Position numbers and translations under genes: made by a program. 39,938 nucleotides of DNA, from positions 1-39,938 of the forward strand of contig CACCIO010000008.1 in NCBI GenBank assembly GCA_902546085.1, written 5' to 3'. The stretch comes from an uncultured Pelagibacteraceae bacterium. GTDB taxonomy: Bacteria > Pseudomonadota > Alphaproteobacteria > Pelagibacterales > Pelagibacteraceae. This document shows positions 1-11,502 of this stretch, piece by piece (the stretch's first letter is position 1; the number at the start of each line of letters is the position of its first letter). The notes beneath the pieces were generated by a model, which was given only the letters and a program-made list of their open reading frames with translations, did not search any database and was not told the origin of the DNA.

Positions 1-323
1 TTGTAATCAACACACTAGATCTCAATAAAGCTCAAGACATTGTAACTATTAATCTTAAAGACAAAAGTTCTATGGCTGATTACATGATCATAGCAAGTGG
101 AACTTCATCTAGACATATTCAATCTTTGTCTGAACAAGTTTTAGAAAAACTTAAAAAAAACGGTGTAAAAGACTCAAAAATTGAGGGTAAAGAAAGTGGA
201 GAATGGAAACTTGTTGATGGGATTGATCTGATTATTCATATCTTTCACCCAGAAAAAAGGAAGTTTTATGAATTAGAGAAAATTTGGTCAGAGTTAATTC
301 CAAAAGAAAAAGTGATGATATGA
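1..323 (+). CDS. rsfS: Ribosomal silencing factor RsfS, 3' part (5' end outside window)
   Basis: The frame is open from the window edge (codons from base 3) through the TGA at 321-323, so this is the C-terminal ~106 residues of a gene that begins upstream. The visible part reads VINTLDLNKAQDIVTINLKD followed by KSSMADYMIIASGTSSRHI, the conserved core of the RsfS/Iojap family. The family binds ribosomal protein L14 (uL14) and blocks 50S-30S joining when nutrients are short. The tail 'WKLVDGIDLIIHIFHPEKRKFYELEKIW' region also fits the family. The Met at base 72 is internal, not a start. The stop overlaps the ctpA start as ATGA, so the two are probably translationally coupled. In many alphaproteobacteria rlmH follows rsfS; here it does not. 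Confidence 0.93.
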   Translation, partial: VINTLDLNKAQDIVTINLKDKSSMADYMIIASGTSSRHIQSLSEQVLEKLKKNGVKDSKIEGKESGEWKLVDGIDLIIHIFHPEKRKFYELEKIWSELIPKEKVMI

Positions 324-1459
324 AAACAATTAAATTTTTATTATTAATTTTTTTTTCCGTTTTTTATATAAATAAACCAGTTATTTCAGCTGAAATTGAT
401 ATTTATAAAAAAATTGATCTCTTTGGTGAGGTTCTAGAAAAGATTAATAAAGAATATGTTGATGAGTTCAATCAATCTGAGAGTATGGACTCTGCTATCA
501 ATGGACTTTTACAATCCTTAGATCCTTATTCATCCTACATGTCCCCTAAAATTTTTGATGAAATGCAAACAGAAACCAGTGGTGAGTTTGGTGGATTAGG
601 AATTGAGGTTAGTATGGAGGCCGGTGTGGTAAAAGTAATTTCACCAATAGATGATACACCTGCTTCTAGAGCTGGATTAAAAGCTGGAGATTACATAGTA
701 AAAATAAATGATGTTCAGGTTCAAGGAAAATCATTAAGTGAAGCTGTTGATTTAATGAGAGGACCTGTAGGTTCTGGAATAGAATTAACAGTAAGAAGAA
801 GAGGTGAAAAAAAAGCATTAACGTTTAATATTATAAGAGAGGTTATTCAAGTTCAATCTGTAAAATCTGAAGTTATAGATAAAAGTATTGGATACATTAG
901 GCTTACTTCATTTAATGATAACAGTAGTGATCAAATAGAAAAACAAATTAAGAAACTTAAAAAAAATAAAAACTTAAATTCATTTATTTTAGATTTAAGA
1001 AATAATCCTGGGGGTCTTTTATCTCAAGCAATAAAAATCTCAGATTTTTTTCTAGAAAATGGAGAGATAGTCTCAACAAAAAGCAAAAAAAAATCTGAAA
1101 ATAGAAAATGGTTTGCAAAAAAAGGTGACATTACTGACGGAAAAACATTATTGGTTTTAATTAATTATGGTTCTGCATCTGCATCTGAAATTGTTGCTGG
1201 AGCTTTAAAAGATCACAAAAGAGCAATTATCATTGGTGAAAATAGCTATGGAAAAGGTTCGGTTCAATCAATTATTCCTTTAAAAAATCGTGGAGCTATC
1301 AGATTAACTGTCGCAAAATATTATCTTCCTTCTGGAAAATCTATTTCTGAAGTAGGTGTTAGACCAGATATAGAAGTAAATGAAGAAGGTGATGATTTTA
1401 GAATAAAAACTGATACTGATAATCAATTAAATTACGCTATTAAGTTACTTAACGGATAA
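320..1459 (+). CDS. ctpA: C-terminal processing protease CtpA (peptidase S41), PDZ-containing
   Basis: Periplasmic serine protease of the tail-specific/CtpA family. I start it at the ATG at 320-322 (379 aa), which overlaps the rsfS stop as ATGA and places a clear signal peptide at the N-terminus (basic MKTIK, then a hydrophobic stretch to about residue 24). An in-frame start at 284 would add 12 charged residues before the signal and is unlikely. The order is: N-terminal helical part, PDZ domain (about residues 85-165, with GGLGIEVS and SRAGLKAGD), then the S41 protease domain. The catalytic dyad appears to be Ser287 in NYGSASASEI and Lys312 in YGKGSVQ, 25 residues apart as in E. coli Prc. It lies between rsfS and rppH; an M23 peptidase gene, often next to ctpA in alphaproteobacteria, is absent here. 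Confidence 0.94.
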   Translation: MKTIKFLLLIFFSVFYINKPVISAEIDIYKKIDLFGEVLEKINKEYVDEFNQSESMDSAINGLLQSLDPYSSYMSPKIFDEMQTETSGEFGGLGIEVSMEAGVVKVISPIDDTPASRAGLKAGDYIVKINDVQVQGKSLSEAVDLMRGPVGSGIELTVRRRGEKKALTFNIIREVIQVQSVKSEVIDKSIGYIRLTSFNDNSSDQIEKQIKKLKKNKNLNSFILDLRNNPGGLLSQAIKISDFFLENGEIVSTKSKKKSENRKWFAKKGDITDGKTLLVLINYGSASASEIVAGALKDHKRAIIIGENSYGKGSVQSIIPLKNRGAIRLTVAKYYLPSGKSISEVGVRPDIEVNEEGDDFRIKTDTDNQLNYAIKLLNG

Positions 1460-1460
1460 T

Positions 1461-1934
1461 ATGAATAAAAATTTTAAAGATTTACCACTGAGAAGTGGGG
1501 TCGGAATTGTGTTGCTGAATAAACAAAATAAAGTATTCGTAGCAAAAAGAATAGATAATCCTAAAAATTTTTGGCAAATGCCTCAGGGTGGTGTTGATGA
1601 GGGGGAGAATAATTTAAAAGCTGCATTTAGAGAACTAGAGGAAGAAACAAGTATCAAAAGTGTAGAACTTATAAAAGAATTAGATGGTACATTAACCTAT
1701 GATTTACCTGATAGATTACTAGGTATTATTTGGAAAGGTAAATACAAAGGTCAAAGGCAAAAATGGTTTTTAATGCGATTTACTGGAAATGACAGTGAAA
1801 TAAATATTAACACATCTAATCCAGAGTTTTTAGATTGGAAATGGATTGAGCTAGATTTAATTACTGATGTTGTGGTTGATTTTAAACATCATGTTTACAA
1901 AGAACTGAAAGAAAAAGTAAAAAAATTAATTTAG
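1461..1934 (+). CDS. rppH: RNA pyrophosphohydrolase RppH (Nudix hydrolase)
   Basis: 157 aa, the usual RppH length. The family removes pyrophosphate from 5'-triphosphate RNA and so starts mRNA decay. The Nudix box spans residues 43-65: G43, E49, then R57-E58-L59 and the metal-binding E61-E62. The usual Gly near the end of the box is Ser64 (EETSI instead of EETGI). The upstream GVGIVLLN and NFWQMPQGGVDEGE segments match alphaproteobacterial RppH/InvA (also called diadenosine polyphosphate hydrolase). The start is one base after the ctpA stop (TAATATG). The last 9 bases overlap the end of atpC on the opposite strand, so there is no room for an intergenic terminator. Confidence 0.93.
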   Translation: MNKNFKDLPLRSGVGIVLLNKQNKVFVAKRIDNPKNFWQMPQGGVDEGENNLKAAFRELEEETSIKSVELIKELDGTLTYDLPDRLLGIIWKGKYKGQRQKWFLMRFTGNDSEININTSNPEFLDWKWIELDLITDVVVDFKHHVYKELKEKVKKLI

Positions 1935-2317
1935 AGTTTTTAAAACTTCAACTTTTTGATCTGCTAAATATTTAGATTGATCATTAATATCGGTTTTATT
2001 AGCCTCTTCTTCTGCCTGTTTAAGTAAATCTTGTTGCTTTGATTTATCCATATCAGCAAGATTAAAAATTGTACTTGTTAAAATTGATAAATTGTTATTT
2101 TTGAACTCAACAATTCCATCTTCAACATAGTAATTTTCATCCCCTGATTTTGATAAAATCTTAATTATCCCAGGTTTCAAAAAGGAAATAATAGAAATAT
2201 GATCCTTCAATATTCCCATCTCTCCTTCAAAAGCAGGGACCACAACTTCTGAAACATCATCTTTTACTAAAAAAGATTTTTCAGGATTTACAATTTCTAC
2301 TTTAAACTCTTCGCTCA

Positions 2318-2318
<1 letters not shown>
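1926..2318 (-). CDS. atpC: F1 ATP synthase epsilon subunit
   Basis: 130 aa; last gene of the atpHAGDC operon. The epsilon subunit joins gamma to the c-ring in the central stalk and can inhibit hydrolysis. The N-terminal beta-sandwich is recognisable (FKVEIVNPEKSF, VPAFEGEMGILKDH, which is the family's 'PG..G.lGILpgH' block), followed by YYVEDGIVEF and a short helical C-terminus rich in Lys and Glu. The start ATG overlaps the atpD TAA by one base (TAATG). Its 3' end overlaps convergent rppH by 9 bases. Identification is firm from position and the N-terminal block, although epsilon subunits diverge quickly. Confidence 0.95.
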
Positions 2319-4611
<2,293 letters not shown>

Positions 4612-4617
4612 AAATTA

Positions 4618-6153
4618 TTAAGATTTAAAATTTCCTTTTAATTGAGTGATTACCTCAACAAGTAGTTTTTCTTTATCTTCCTCAAGTTTTCCTGAACTTA
4701 AAATTGACTCTATAATTTCAGGCTTATCTGATTTACATTTTTCAATAATCTTGCTCTCAAATTCAGCAACGTCTTTTAAATCAATATCATCCAGATAACC
4801 TTTTACTCCACAAAATACTGAAATAACTTGTTCTGCAACAGTCATGGGTGAATATTGTTTTTGTTTTAAAAGTTCAGTCAGTTTAGAGCCTCTATTCAAA
4901 AGTTGCTGAGTAGATGCATCTAAATCAGATCCAAATTGAGCAAAAGCTGCCATTTCTCTGTATTGTGCTAACTCTAATTTCATTGAACCAGAAACTTTTT
5001 TCATTGCTTTTGTTTGAGCTGACGAACCAACCCTAGACACTGATAAACCTACGTTAATTGCAGGTCTTATACCTTGGTTAAATAGTTCTGTTTCAAGGAA
5101 AATTTGTCCGTCTGTAATTGAAATAACGTTAGTTGGAATAAACGCGGATACGTCTCCACCTTGTGTTTCAATAATTGGTAGTGCTGTAAGTGATCCACCA
5201 CCATGTTCATCACTTAATTTAGCTGCTCTTTCAAGTAATCTACTATGAAGATAAAATACATCTCCAGGATAAGCCTCACGTCCTGGGGGTCTTCTTAATA
5301 ACAATGACATTTGTCTATAAGCAACTGCTTGTTTAGATAAATCATCATAAATTATTAACGCATGCATTCCATTATCTCTAAAATACTCACCCATAGCACA
5401 ACCTGTGTATGGTGCTAAGAATTGTAAAGGAGCAGAGTCAGATGCAGTAGCAGCAACGATTGTTGTATACTCCATAGCTCCAGCTTCCTCTAATGTTTTT
5501 TGAATTTGTCTTACTGTTGATCTTTTTTGTCCAACTGCAACGTATATACAATACAGTTTTTGTTTTTCATCACCAGATTCATTGATTTTTTTTTGATTAA
5601 TAATTGCATCTACTGCAACTGCTGTTTTGCCAGTTTGTCTATCACCAATAATTAATTCCCTTTGCCCTCTTCCAATCGGAACTAGACTATCAATTGATTT
5701 AAGACCAGTTTGCATTGGTTCACTTACTGATTGTCTTGGAATAATACCAGGAGCTTTTACCTCAACCCTGCTTTTTTTAATTCCTTTATCTAATACTCCT
5801 TTTCCATCGATAGGATTTCCTAAACCATCTACTACTCTTCCTAATAATTCTTTTCCAACTGGAGTATCAACAATATTACCAGTTCTTTTTACTACATCCC
5901 CTTCTTTAACATTTCTGTCATCACCAAAAATTACGACACCAACGTTTTCACTTTCTAAGTTTAGAGCCATACCTTTTGAACCATCTGCAAACTCTACCAT
6001 TTCGCCAGCTTGAACATTATCCAAACCATAAATCCTAGCAATACCGTCTCCAACTGATAAAACTTGACCAACTTCTGTGACTTCTGCTTTATCACCAAAA
6101 TTTTTAATTTGTTCTTTTAATATTTTTGTAACTTCTGAAGGATTTATTTCCAT
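4618..6153 (-). CDS. atpA: F1 ATP synthase alpha subunit
   Basis: 511 aa. Regulatory nucleotide-binding subunit of F1. The Walker A loop GDRQTGKT is at residues 170-177; the [20 protein letters not shown] block and the [10 protein letters not shown] motif are intact. The ATG lies directly after the atpH TAA (TAAATG). Antisense open frames within it (for example 5627-6013) are shadows. The Fo genes atpB/E/F are not in this window; a split F1 and Fo arrangement is usual for alphaproteobacteria. Confidence 0.99.
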   Translation of the reverse strand: MEINPSEVTKILKEQIKNFGDKAEVTEVGQVLSVGDGIARIYGLDNVQAGEMVEFADGSKGMALNLESENVGVVIFGDDRNVKEGDVVKRTGNIVDTPVGKELLGRVVDGLGNPIDGKGVLDKGIKKSRVEVKAPGIIPRQSVSEPMQTGLKSIDSLVPIGRGQRELIIGDRQTGKTAVAVDAIINQKKINESGDEKQKLYCIYVAVGQKRSTVRQIQKTLEEAGAMEYTTIVAATASDSAPLQFLAPYTGCAMGEYFRDNGMHALIIYDDLSKQAVAYRQMSLLLRRPPGREAYPGDVFYLHSRLLERAAKLSDEHGGGSLTALPIIETQGGDVSAFIPTNVISITDGQIFLETELFNQGIRPAINVGLSVSRVGSSAQTKAMKKVSGSMKLELAQYREMAAFAQFGSDLDASTQQLLNRGSKLTELLKQKQYSPMTVAEQVISVFCGVKGYLDDIDLKDVAEFESKIIEKCKSDKPEIIESILSSGKLEEDKEKLLVEVITQLKGNFKS

Positions 6154-6711
6154 TTATGCCTCTATCATTCTATTTTCAATTTGTTGTAATTTATTTTTAA
6201 TTGAGGTATCGACCATAGTACTTCCTACTTGTACTACCAAACCTCCTATTAAACTTTTGTCATGTTTGTAGTTTAATTTTATTTTTGAGCTAAAATTTTT
6301 TGTTAACTCCTCTGTAATTTTTTTAATTTCTTCATTAGATAATTCTTTTGCTGATTTTAATTCTGCCTTAAGTTCACCTCTTTTTCTTGAACAAATTTCA
6401 ATAAAGCTTTTGAGTATACGCTCAATAAAAAAGAAACGTCTTTTTTGAATTAAGAAACTTAAAAAATTTCTAAATAAAGACTCAAATTTATTATTTTCAG
6501 AAATTTTATTGATTACTTTTAGTAAATCTTCTTGGCTTGTAGTTGGATCTTTAATCAAATTAGAAAAATCTTCACTTTTATCAATTAAATTAAGAATAGA
6601 TGAAGACTGAACTTCAATCTGACTTAAAAGATTGTTTTCCTCTGAAAGTTCAAAAAGCGCAAGAGAATACCTTTCAGCTGAAGTTATTGAAAATCCGGTG
6701 TCTTTACTCAA
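6154..6711 (-). CDS. atpH: F1 ATP synthase delta subunit
   Basis: 185 aa; first gene of the atp operon. Delta (mitochondrial OSCP type) links the top of F1 to the peripheral stalk. The N-terminal SAERYSLALFELSEEN segment, a mostly helical middle, and the C-terminal DKSLIGGLVVQVGSTMVDTS block (family 'dpsliGGlvvrvGd.viDgS') identify it. The start appears to be TTG at 6711-6709: there is no in-frame ATG nearby, and an AGAGGA ribosome-binding site at 6723-6718 sits 6 bases before it. The 108-base upstream gap is one of the two largest in the window and may hold the operon promoter. Confidence 0.94.
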   Translation of the reverse strand: MSKDTGFSITSAERYSLALFELSEENNLLSQIEVQSSSILNLIDKSEDFSNLIKDPTTSQEDLLKVINKISENNKFESLFRNFLSFLIQKRRFFFIERILKSFIEICSRKRGELKAELKSAKELSNEEIKKITEELTKNFSSKIKLNYKHDKSLIGGLVVQVGSTMVDTSIKNKLQQIENRMIEA

Positions 6712-6819
6712 CTTGGTTCCTCTATTATGTTGAAGATTATTTAAAAATCACGCCCTAAATAACATATGACCCTTATGTCTTCAAGTAGCGGATTCGTGAA
6801 AAAGTCCTCTTTTTTACGG
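6712..6819 (-). promoter_or_regulatory. priA-atpH intergenic region with candidate atp promoter
   Basis: This is the largest gap (108 bases) inside the 33-kb minus-strand run. A candidate sigma70-type pair is TTGAAG (6784-6779) and TATTTA (6761-6756) with a 17-base spacer, which would start transcription about 40 bases before the atpH TTG. The -10 match is poor. Just after the priA stop an AAAAAG/CTTTTT hairpin with a 4-base loop (6799-6814) could be a weak terminator. Both calls rest on short motifs in an AT-rich genome and are tentative. Confidence 0.35.
6718..6723 (-). promoter_or_regulatory. Shine-Dalgarno supporting the TTG start of atpH
   Basis: On the minus strand AGAGGA is followed by a 6-base spacer (ACCAAG) and TTG. 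This is one of the better ribosome-binding sites in the window and decides the non-ATG start of atpH. No ATG with comparable support is seen in frame. Confidence 0.6.
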
Positions 6820-8775
6820 TTAATTGAAGTTAATTGGATCAACATCAACTGAAAGTTTTATTCCAGAAGAAAATTTATATTTTGGAATAATTTTTGCAAG
6901 AGAGCTTTGTAGTTTCATAGATTTTAAGCCTCTTATCAAAAATCTTATCCTAAATTTTCTTTTTAATCTAAATAATGGGGCATTCACTGGACCTAGTATT
7001 TTTCCCTCTATTTTGTTTGCAATAAAATTTTTAAAATTAATAGCTTCTTTTTCTAATTTAATTTCATTATCTCCTGTTAAGATTAAAGAAATAAACCTTT
7101 GAAATGGAGGTAGTTTATTTTTTTTTCTTATCTGCAGTTCTCTTTCTAAAAAAATATCTGTATTTTTACTTGTAATTTCTGAAATCATCTTAGTATTATT
7201 TTCATAAGTTTGAAAATATACGGTTGCTGGTTTTCCAGTTCTTCCTGCACGTCCTGAAAGTTGATGATAAAGCTGCAAATTTTTTTCTGCACCTCTTAAA
7301 TCATGTCCTTGAGATGAAAGATCAATATCAACTACTACAATGCAATTTAAGCTTGGAAAATGAAAACCTTTTGAAATTAATTGGGTTCCAACTAAAATAT
7401 GTGTTTGATTATTAATAATTTTATCTATTTTTTCTTTAGAATCTTTTTTATTCATTGTGTCACTTGAAAAAATCTCTATTGTTTTTCCAGGAAACTTTCT
7501 TTTTACCTCTTCTGAAATTCTCTCAACACCAGGACCACTAAAAATAAATTCACAATTACCTTCTTTTGTACAATTTCTTTTAAGATCAGATTTGTATCCA
7601 CAATAATGGCATAATAAGTTATTTTTATTTTTATGATAAACTAAATTGATACTACAATTTGGACATGTAAAACTTGTAAAACACTTATTACATAAAACAT
7701 TTGGAGAAAAACCTCTTCTATTTAAAAAAAACAAAACTTGATCTTCTTTTTCTAAATGTGAATTTACTTTTTCGATAATTTTATTTGATATCCATGATTG
7801 TTTTTCAAGTTTCGTATTATTTAAATTAATAATTTCATAATTAGGTAATGATGCGTTTTGATATCTTTCATTTAATCTAGAAACCTCATATTTACCTTTT
7901 TTAATATTTTCAAAAGTTTCTATAGAGGGAACAGCAGTAATCAAATTGATGGGAATATTTTCAAAAGATGCTCTAGAAATTGCCATATCACGAGCATTGT
8001 AAGTTATGCCTTCATCTTGTTTGAATGATTGATCATGCTCCTCATCAACAATTATCATTCCTAATTTTTTAAATGGTAAAAATAATGAAGATCTAGCTCC
8101 AATTATTATTTTTATTTTACCGTTAGAAACGCCACTCCAAATTAATTCTTTCTTTTTTTTTGAAATACCAGAGTGCCAGACTGCAGGTTTAAAACCAAAA
8201 TATTCTACAAATTTTTGTTCAAACTGACTAGTTAGACCTATTTCTGGCAACAATATTAATCCTTGAAAACCCTTCCCTATCAATGGTTTTAACGCCTCAA
8301 AATAAACTAAAGTTTTTCCTGATCCAGTTGTGCCTTGCAAAACGTGTACTCTAAATTTTTTATTTGAAATACTCATTTTTTTTAGAGATTTATTTTGATC
8401 ACTAGATAGCTTGATTGTGTTTTGTTTAATTTTGCTATCAAATATTTGATAAAGTTGATTTTCTTTATTCTCTACTGCATTACTAGTTAAGAGTACTAAC
8501 TTTAATGCCATACCCTTTGGGATAAGATTATATTCTGCAAACCAATTTAAAAAATTTATTGTATTTTTTTTTAAAGGAGTAACGTCTAATTTCTTAATTA
8601 TATTTTTAGTCTTAAAATTTTTATTATTTTTTTTTTCAAATTCGTCCCAAACAACACCAGTAATTTTTGATTTTCCAAAAGGTACCATTACATAATCACC
8701 AACTTTAAGATTTAAACTACTTTCATAAGTAAATGGATGATTAAAAATATTTGGTAAAAGAATCGGATATTTCAT
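6820..8775 (-). CDS. priA: Primosomal replication restart helicase PriA
   Basis: 651 aa, somewhat shorter than E. coli PriA (about 730), mainly because the N-terminal DNA-binding region is compact. PriA is a 3'-5' SF2 helicase that reloads the replisome at stalled forks. Visible features are: N-terminal beta-barrel region (VGDYVMVPFGKSKITGVVW), Walker A GTTGSGKT (148-155), DEEH box (244-247), and a zinc-binding insert with paired cysteines (CNKCFTSFTCPNC, then CHYCG and two further Cys). The helicase C-terminal part has VGTQLISKGFHFP and QLSGRAGRTG. Motif III reads TAVPS instead of the more usual ATPS. The gene lies between lpdA (22-base gap) and the atp operon. Confidence 0.96.
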   Translation of the reverse strand: MKYPILLPNIFNHPFTYESSLNLKVGDYVMVPFGKSKITGVVWDEFEKKNNKNFKTKNIIKKLDVTPLKKNTINFLNWFAEYNLIPKGMALKLVLLTSNAVENKENQLYQIFDSKIKQNTIKLSSDQNKSLKKMSISNKKFRVHVLQGTTGSGKTLVYFEALKPLIGKGFQGLILLPEIGLTSQFEQKFVEYFGFKPAVWHSGISKKKKELIWSGVSNGKIKIIIGARSSLFLPFKKLGMIIVDEEHDQSFKQDEGITYNARDMAISRASFENIPINLITAVPSIETFENIKKGKYEVSRLNERYQNASLPNYEIINLNNTKLEKQSWISNKIIEKVNSHLEKEDQVLFFLNRRGFSPNVLCNKCFTSFTCPNCSINLVYHKNKNNLLCHYCGYKSDLKRNCTKEGNCEFIFSGPGVERISEEVKRKFPGKTIEIFSSDTMNKKDSKEKIDKIINNQTHILVGTQLISKGFHFPSLNCIVVVDIDLSSQGHDLRGAEKNLQLYHQLSGRAGRTGKPATVYFQTYENNTKMISEITSKNTDIFLERELQIRKKNKLPPFQRFISLILTGDNEIKLEKEAINFKNFIANKIEGKILGPVNAPLFRLKRKFRIRFLIRGLKSMKLQSSLAKIIPKYKFSSGIKLSVDVDPINFN

Positions 8776-8797
8776 ATTTTTATAATATGAAAAAAAA

Positions 8798-10198
8798 TTA
8801 AGAGTGTATTGCTCTTTTATCTACTGATAAAGCAGCTTCTTTAACTGCTTCAGAAAACGTTGGATGAGCATGGCAAGTTCGAGCGATATCTTCTGCACTT
8901 GCACCAAATTCCATTGCAACACCGATCTCTGCAATTAATTCTCCCGCATGAGGTCCAATTATATGTGCACCCAATACTTTATCTGTTTGCTCATCAGCTA
9001 AAATTTTAACAAAACCTTCTGCATCGTCTATGGCCTTAGCTCTTGAATTGGCCATAAACGAAAATTTCCCTACTTTATATTTTTTATTTATTTCTTTTAA
9101 TTGTTCCTCAGTTTTACCGATTGATGCTACTTCTGGTGTTGTATAAATTACTCCTGGGATTGTATCGTAATTTACATGTCCAGATTGACCAACTATGTTT
9201 TCTGCAACTGCTATACCTTCGTCCTCCGCTTTATGTGCAAGCATTGGACCAGCAATTACATCACCTATTGCATAAATATTCTCAACGTTAGTCTTAAAAA
9301 TTTTATCAGTTTTAATTCTATTTCTTTCGTCACGATCTACTCCTACAGACTCTAAATTCAAACCATCTGTATTAGGTTTTCTGCCAACAGAAATCAAAAC
9401 AACATCACACTCAAAATTATTTTTATTACCATCTTTATCTACTGTTGAAACCACTGCACCTACTGCATTTTTTTTAATTGTTTCAACTTTATTTTGCATA
9501 TTAAATTTCATTCCCTGTTTTTTTAAAATTTTCATAAACTCCGAAGAGATTTCTTTATCCATTCCAGGTGTAATATGATCTAAAAATTCAACAACTTGCA
9601 CCTCTGCTCCAAGTCTTGACCATACAGATCCCATCTCCAATCCTATATAGCCTCCTCCTACTACAACCATTTTCTTAGGTACCTTTTGTAACTTTAAAGC
9701 ACCTGTTGATGAGACAATTGTTTTCTCATCTATTTCTATTCCTGGTAATGAAACTGGAACTGATCCTGTTGCTATAACTGTTTTTTCTGTTTGGATGATA
9801 GTTTCTATATTTTTATCATCCTTTATTAAAATTTCATTTTTAGATTTAAAACTTCCATGTCCTTTAAAGTAAGTAACTTTGTTTTTTTTCAAAAGAAACT
9901 CAACACCTTTTGTAAGAACGGTTACAGCTTTATCTTTGCTTTTCATCATTTTGTCTAAATTTAATTTTACTTCACCAACTTCAATACCTTTATTTGCTAA
10001 ACTTTTTACTTTGTGAAATTCTTCAGACAGATTAAGTAAGCTTTTTGATGGGATACAACCTATATTTAAACAAGTGCCTCCCAAAGACCCTCTGGACTCT
10101 ACACATGCAGTTTTTAATCCTAATTGGGCAAGTCTGATTGCGCATACATAACCACCCGGTCCACCTCCAATAACTACAACTTTAAATTTCTCTGACAT
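8798..10198 (-). CDS. lpdA: Dihydrolipoamide dehydrogenase (E3)
   Basis: 466 aa FAD disulfide oxidoreductase that reoxidises dihydrolipoyl groups of the 2-oxoglutarate (and possibly other) dehydrogenase complexes, passing electrons to NAD. The FAD-binding [17 protein letters not shown], the redox pair C43/C48 in [16 protein letters not shown], the NAD-binding [16 protein letters not shown] block and the C-terminal catalytic H445-E450 (HAHPTFSE) are intact. The ATG follows the sucB TAA directly, so it is the E3 encoded with the OGDH operon. Confidence 0.97.
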   Translation of the reverse strand: MSEKFKVVVIGGGPGGYVCAIRLAQLGLKTACVESRGSLGGTCLNIGCIPSKSLLNLSEEFHKVKSLANKGIEVGEVKLNLDKMMKSKDKAVTVLTKGVEFLLKKNKVTYFKGHGSFKSKNEILIKDDKNIETIIQTEKTVIATGSVPVSLPGIEIDEKTIVSSTGALKLQKVPKKMVVVGGGYIGLEMGSVWSRLGAEVQVVEFLDHITPGMDKEISSEFMKILKKQGMKFNMQNKVETIKKNAVGAVVSTVDKDGNKNNFECDVVLISVGRKPNTDGLNLESVGVDRDERNRIKTDKIFKTNVENIYAIGDVIAGPMLAHKAEDEGIAVAENIVGQSGHVNYDTIPGVIYTTPEVASIGKTEEQLKEINKKYKVGKFSFMANSRAKAIDDAEGFVKILADEQTDKVLGAHIIGPHAGELIAEIGVAMEFGASAEDIARTCHAHPTFSEAVKEAALSVDKRAIHS

Positions 10199-11497
10199 TT
10201 AAATATCTAAAAACAACCTTCTAGGGTCTTCTAAGTTTTCTTTAATCATTTTAAGGAAAGATACAGATTCTTTTCCATCAATAATTCTATGATCATATGA
10301 TAATGCTAAATACATAATTGGTCTTATTTTGATTACACCATCTACAACAATAGGTCTTTCTACTATATTGTGCATGCCCAACACACCAGATTGAGGTAAA
10401 TTTAGTATTGGGGTTGAAAGCATAGACCCATACACACCTCCATTACTTATTGTAAATGTTCCTCCTTGAAGATCTTCAATTGTTAGCTTTCCATCTCGAG
10501 CTTTTTCTGAAATTTCTTTAATATTTTTTTCTATATCAGCAAAAGATAATTCATCTGCATTTCTTAAAACTGGAACAACCAAACCTTTATCTGTTCCAAC
10601 AGCAAAACTAATATTATAATAGTTTTTATAGATAATCTCATCACCATCTATTTCAGCATTCACGGCAGGGAAATTTTTTAAAGCAACTACACATGCTTTA
10701 ACAAAGAATGACATAAATCCTAATTTTATCCCATAACGAGATTGGAAATCCTCTTGATTTTCTTTCCTCATTTCCATTACACTGCTCATATCAACCTCAT
10801 TAAATGTAGTTAAAAGAGCGGCATTCTCTTGAGCTTGCTTTAATCTTTTTGCAATAGTTTGTCTCAACCTAGTCATTTTAATTCGTTCTTCTTCACCATA
10901 TTGAATTTTTCTTTCAGATTGTTTTGGATTTGCACCCATCAAACTTATTAAATCTCCTTTTAGAACTCTCCCATCTTTTCCTGAACCTTGAATTGAATTA
11001 ATATCAATATTATTTTCAGTTACTATTTTTCTCACTGCTGGAGACAAGGTTGGGTTAATATCTCTTTTTGGAGCAACATCTGGTTTAACTTCCTCAGTTA
11101 AAACCAAAGGTTTCTCTTTGGGTTTTTCTATCTCTTTTTCTTCAAATACTTTTGGTTCTTTTATATTTGCATCTAATTTTATTACATTGCTCTCTGCAGG
11201 AACTATTTTCTGTTGCTTGATTTCTTTTTGTGTTTTTGGTGCAGATTTAACCGCTCCACCTTCTTCTGATACAGAGCCTAATAATGCTCCTACTTCAACG
11301 ACTGATCCATCTTGTGAATTTATCTCTGTTAACACACCAGAAATTGGAGATGGCACTTCTAAGTTTACTTTGTCTGTCTCAAGTTCTACAATTGGCTCAT
11401 CTGCTTCGACTGTATCACCTGCGTTTTTTAACCATTTTGCAACAGTCGCTTCTGTTATACTTTCACCAAGAACTGGGACTACTATTTTTTCACTCAT
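10199..11497 (-). CDS. sucB: 2-oxoglutarate dehydrogenase E2, dihydrolipoamide succinyltransferase
   Basis: 432 aa. Forms the core of the 2-oxoglutarate dehydrogenase complex and transfers the succinyl group to CoA. Domains in order: one lipoyl domain (about 1-78, lipoyl lysine K43 in [11 protein letters not shown]), a Lys/Glu/Pro-rich linker (about 80-145), an E1/E3-binding domain (about 150-185, [14 protein letters not shown]), and the catalytic acyltransferase domain with H403 and D407 in SYDHRIIDG. It lies 5 bases after sucA and directly before lpdA. Confidence 0.97.
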   Translation of the reverse strand: MSEKIVVPVLGESITEATVAKWLKNAGDTVEADEPIVELETDKVNLEVPSPISGVLTEINSQDGSVVEVGALLGSVSEEGGAVKSAPKTQKEIKQQKIVPAESNVIKLDANIKEPKVFEEKEIEKPKEKPLVLTEEVKPDVAPKRDINPTLSPAVRKIVTENNIDINSIQGSGKDGRVLKGDLISLMGANPKQSERKIQYGEEERIKMTRLRQTIAKRLKQAQENAALLTTFNEVDMSSVMEMRKENQEDFQSRYGIKLGFMSFFVKACVVALKNFPAVNAEIDGDEIIYKNYYNISFAVGTDKGLVVPVLRNADELSFADIEKNIKEISEKARDGKLTIEDLQGGTFTISNGGVYGSMLSTPILNLPQSGVLGMHNIVERPIVVDGVIKIRPIMYLALSYDHRIIDGKESVSFLKMIKENLEDPRRLFLDI

Positions 11498-11502
11498 TAA
11501 AA

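Noticed and set aside
284-319. Upstream start for ctpA
   Set aside because: It would put charged residues before the signal peptide and overlap rsfS by 40 bases; the ATG at 320 gives a normal signal sequence and a 4-base overlap.
5627-6013. 128-codon open frame antisense to atpA
   Set aside because: It mirrors a highly conserved gene, has no family resemblance, and such frames are expected opposite AT-rich genes with biased codons. Frames at 3513-3764 and 11118-11522 were rejected for the same reason.
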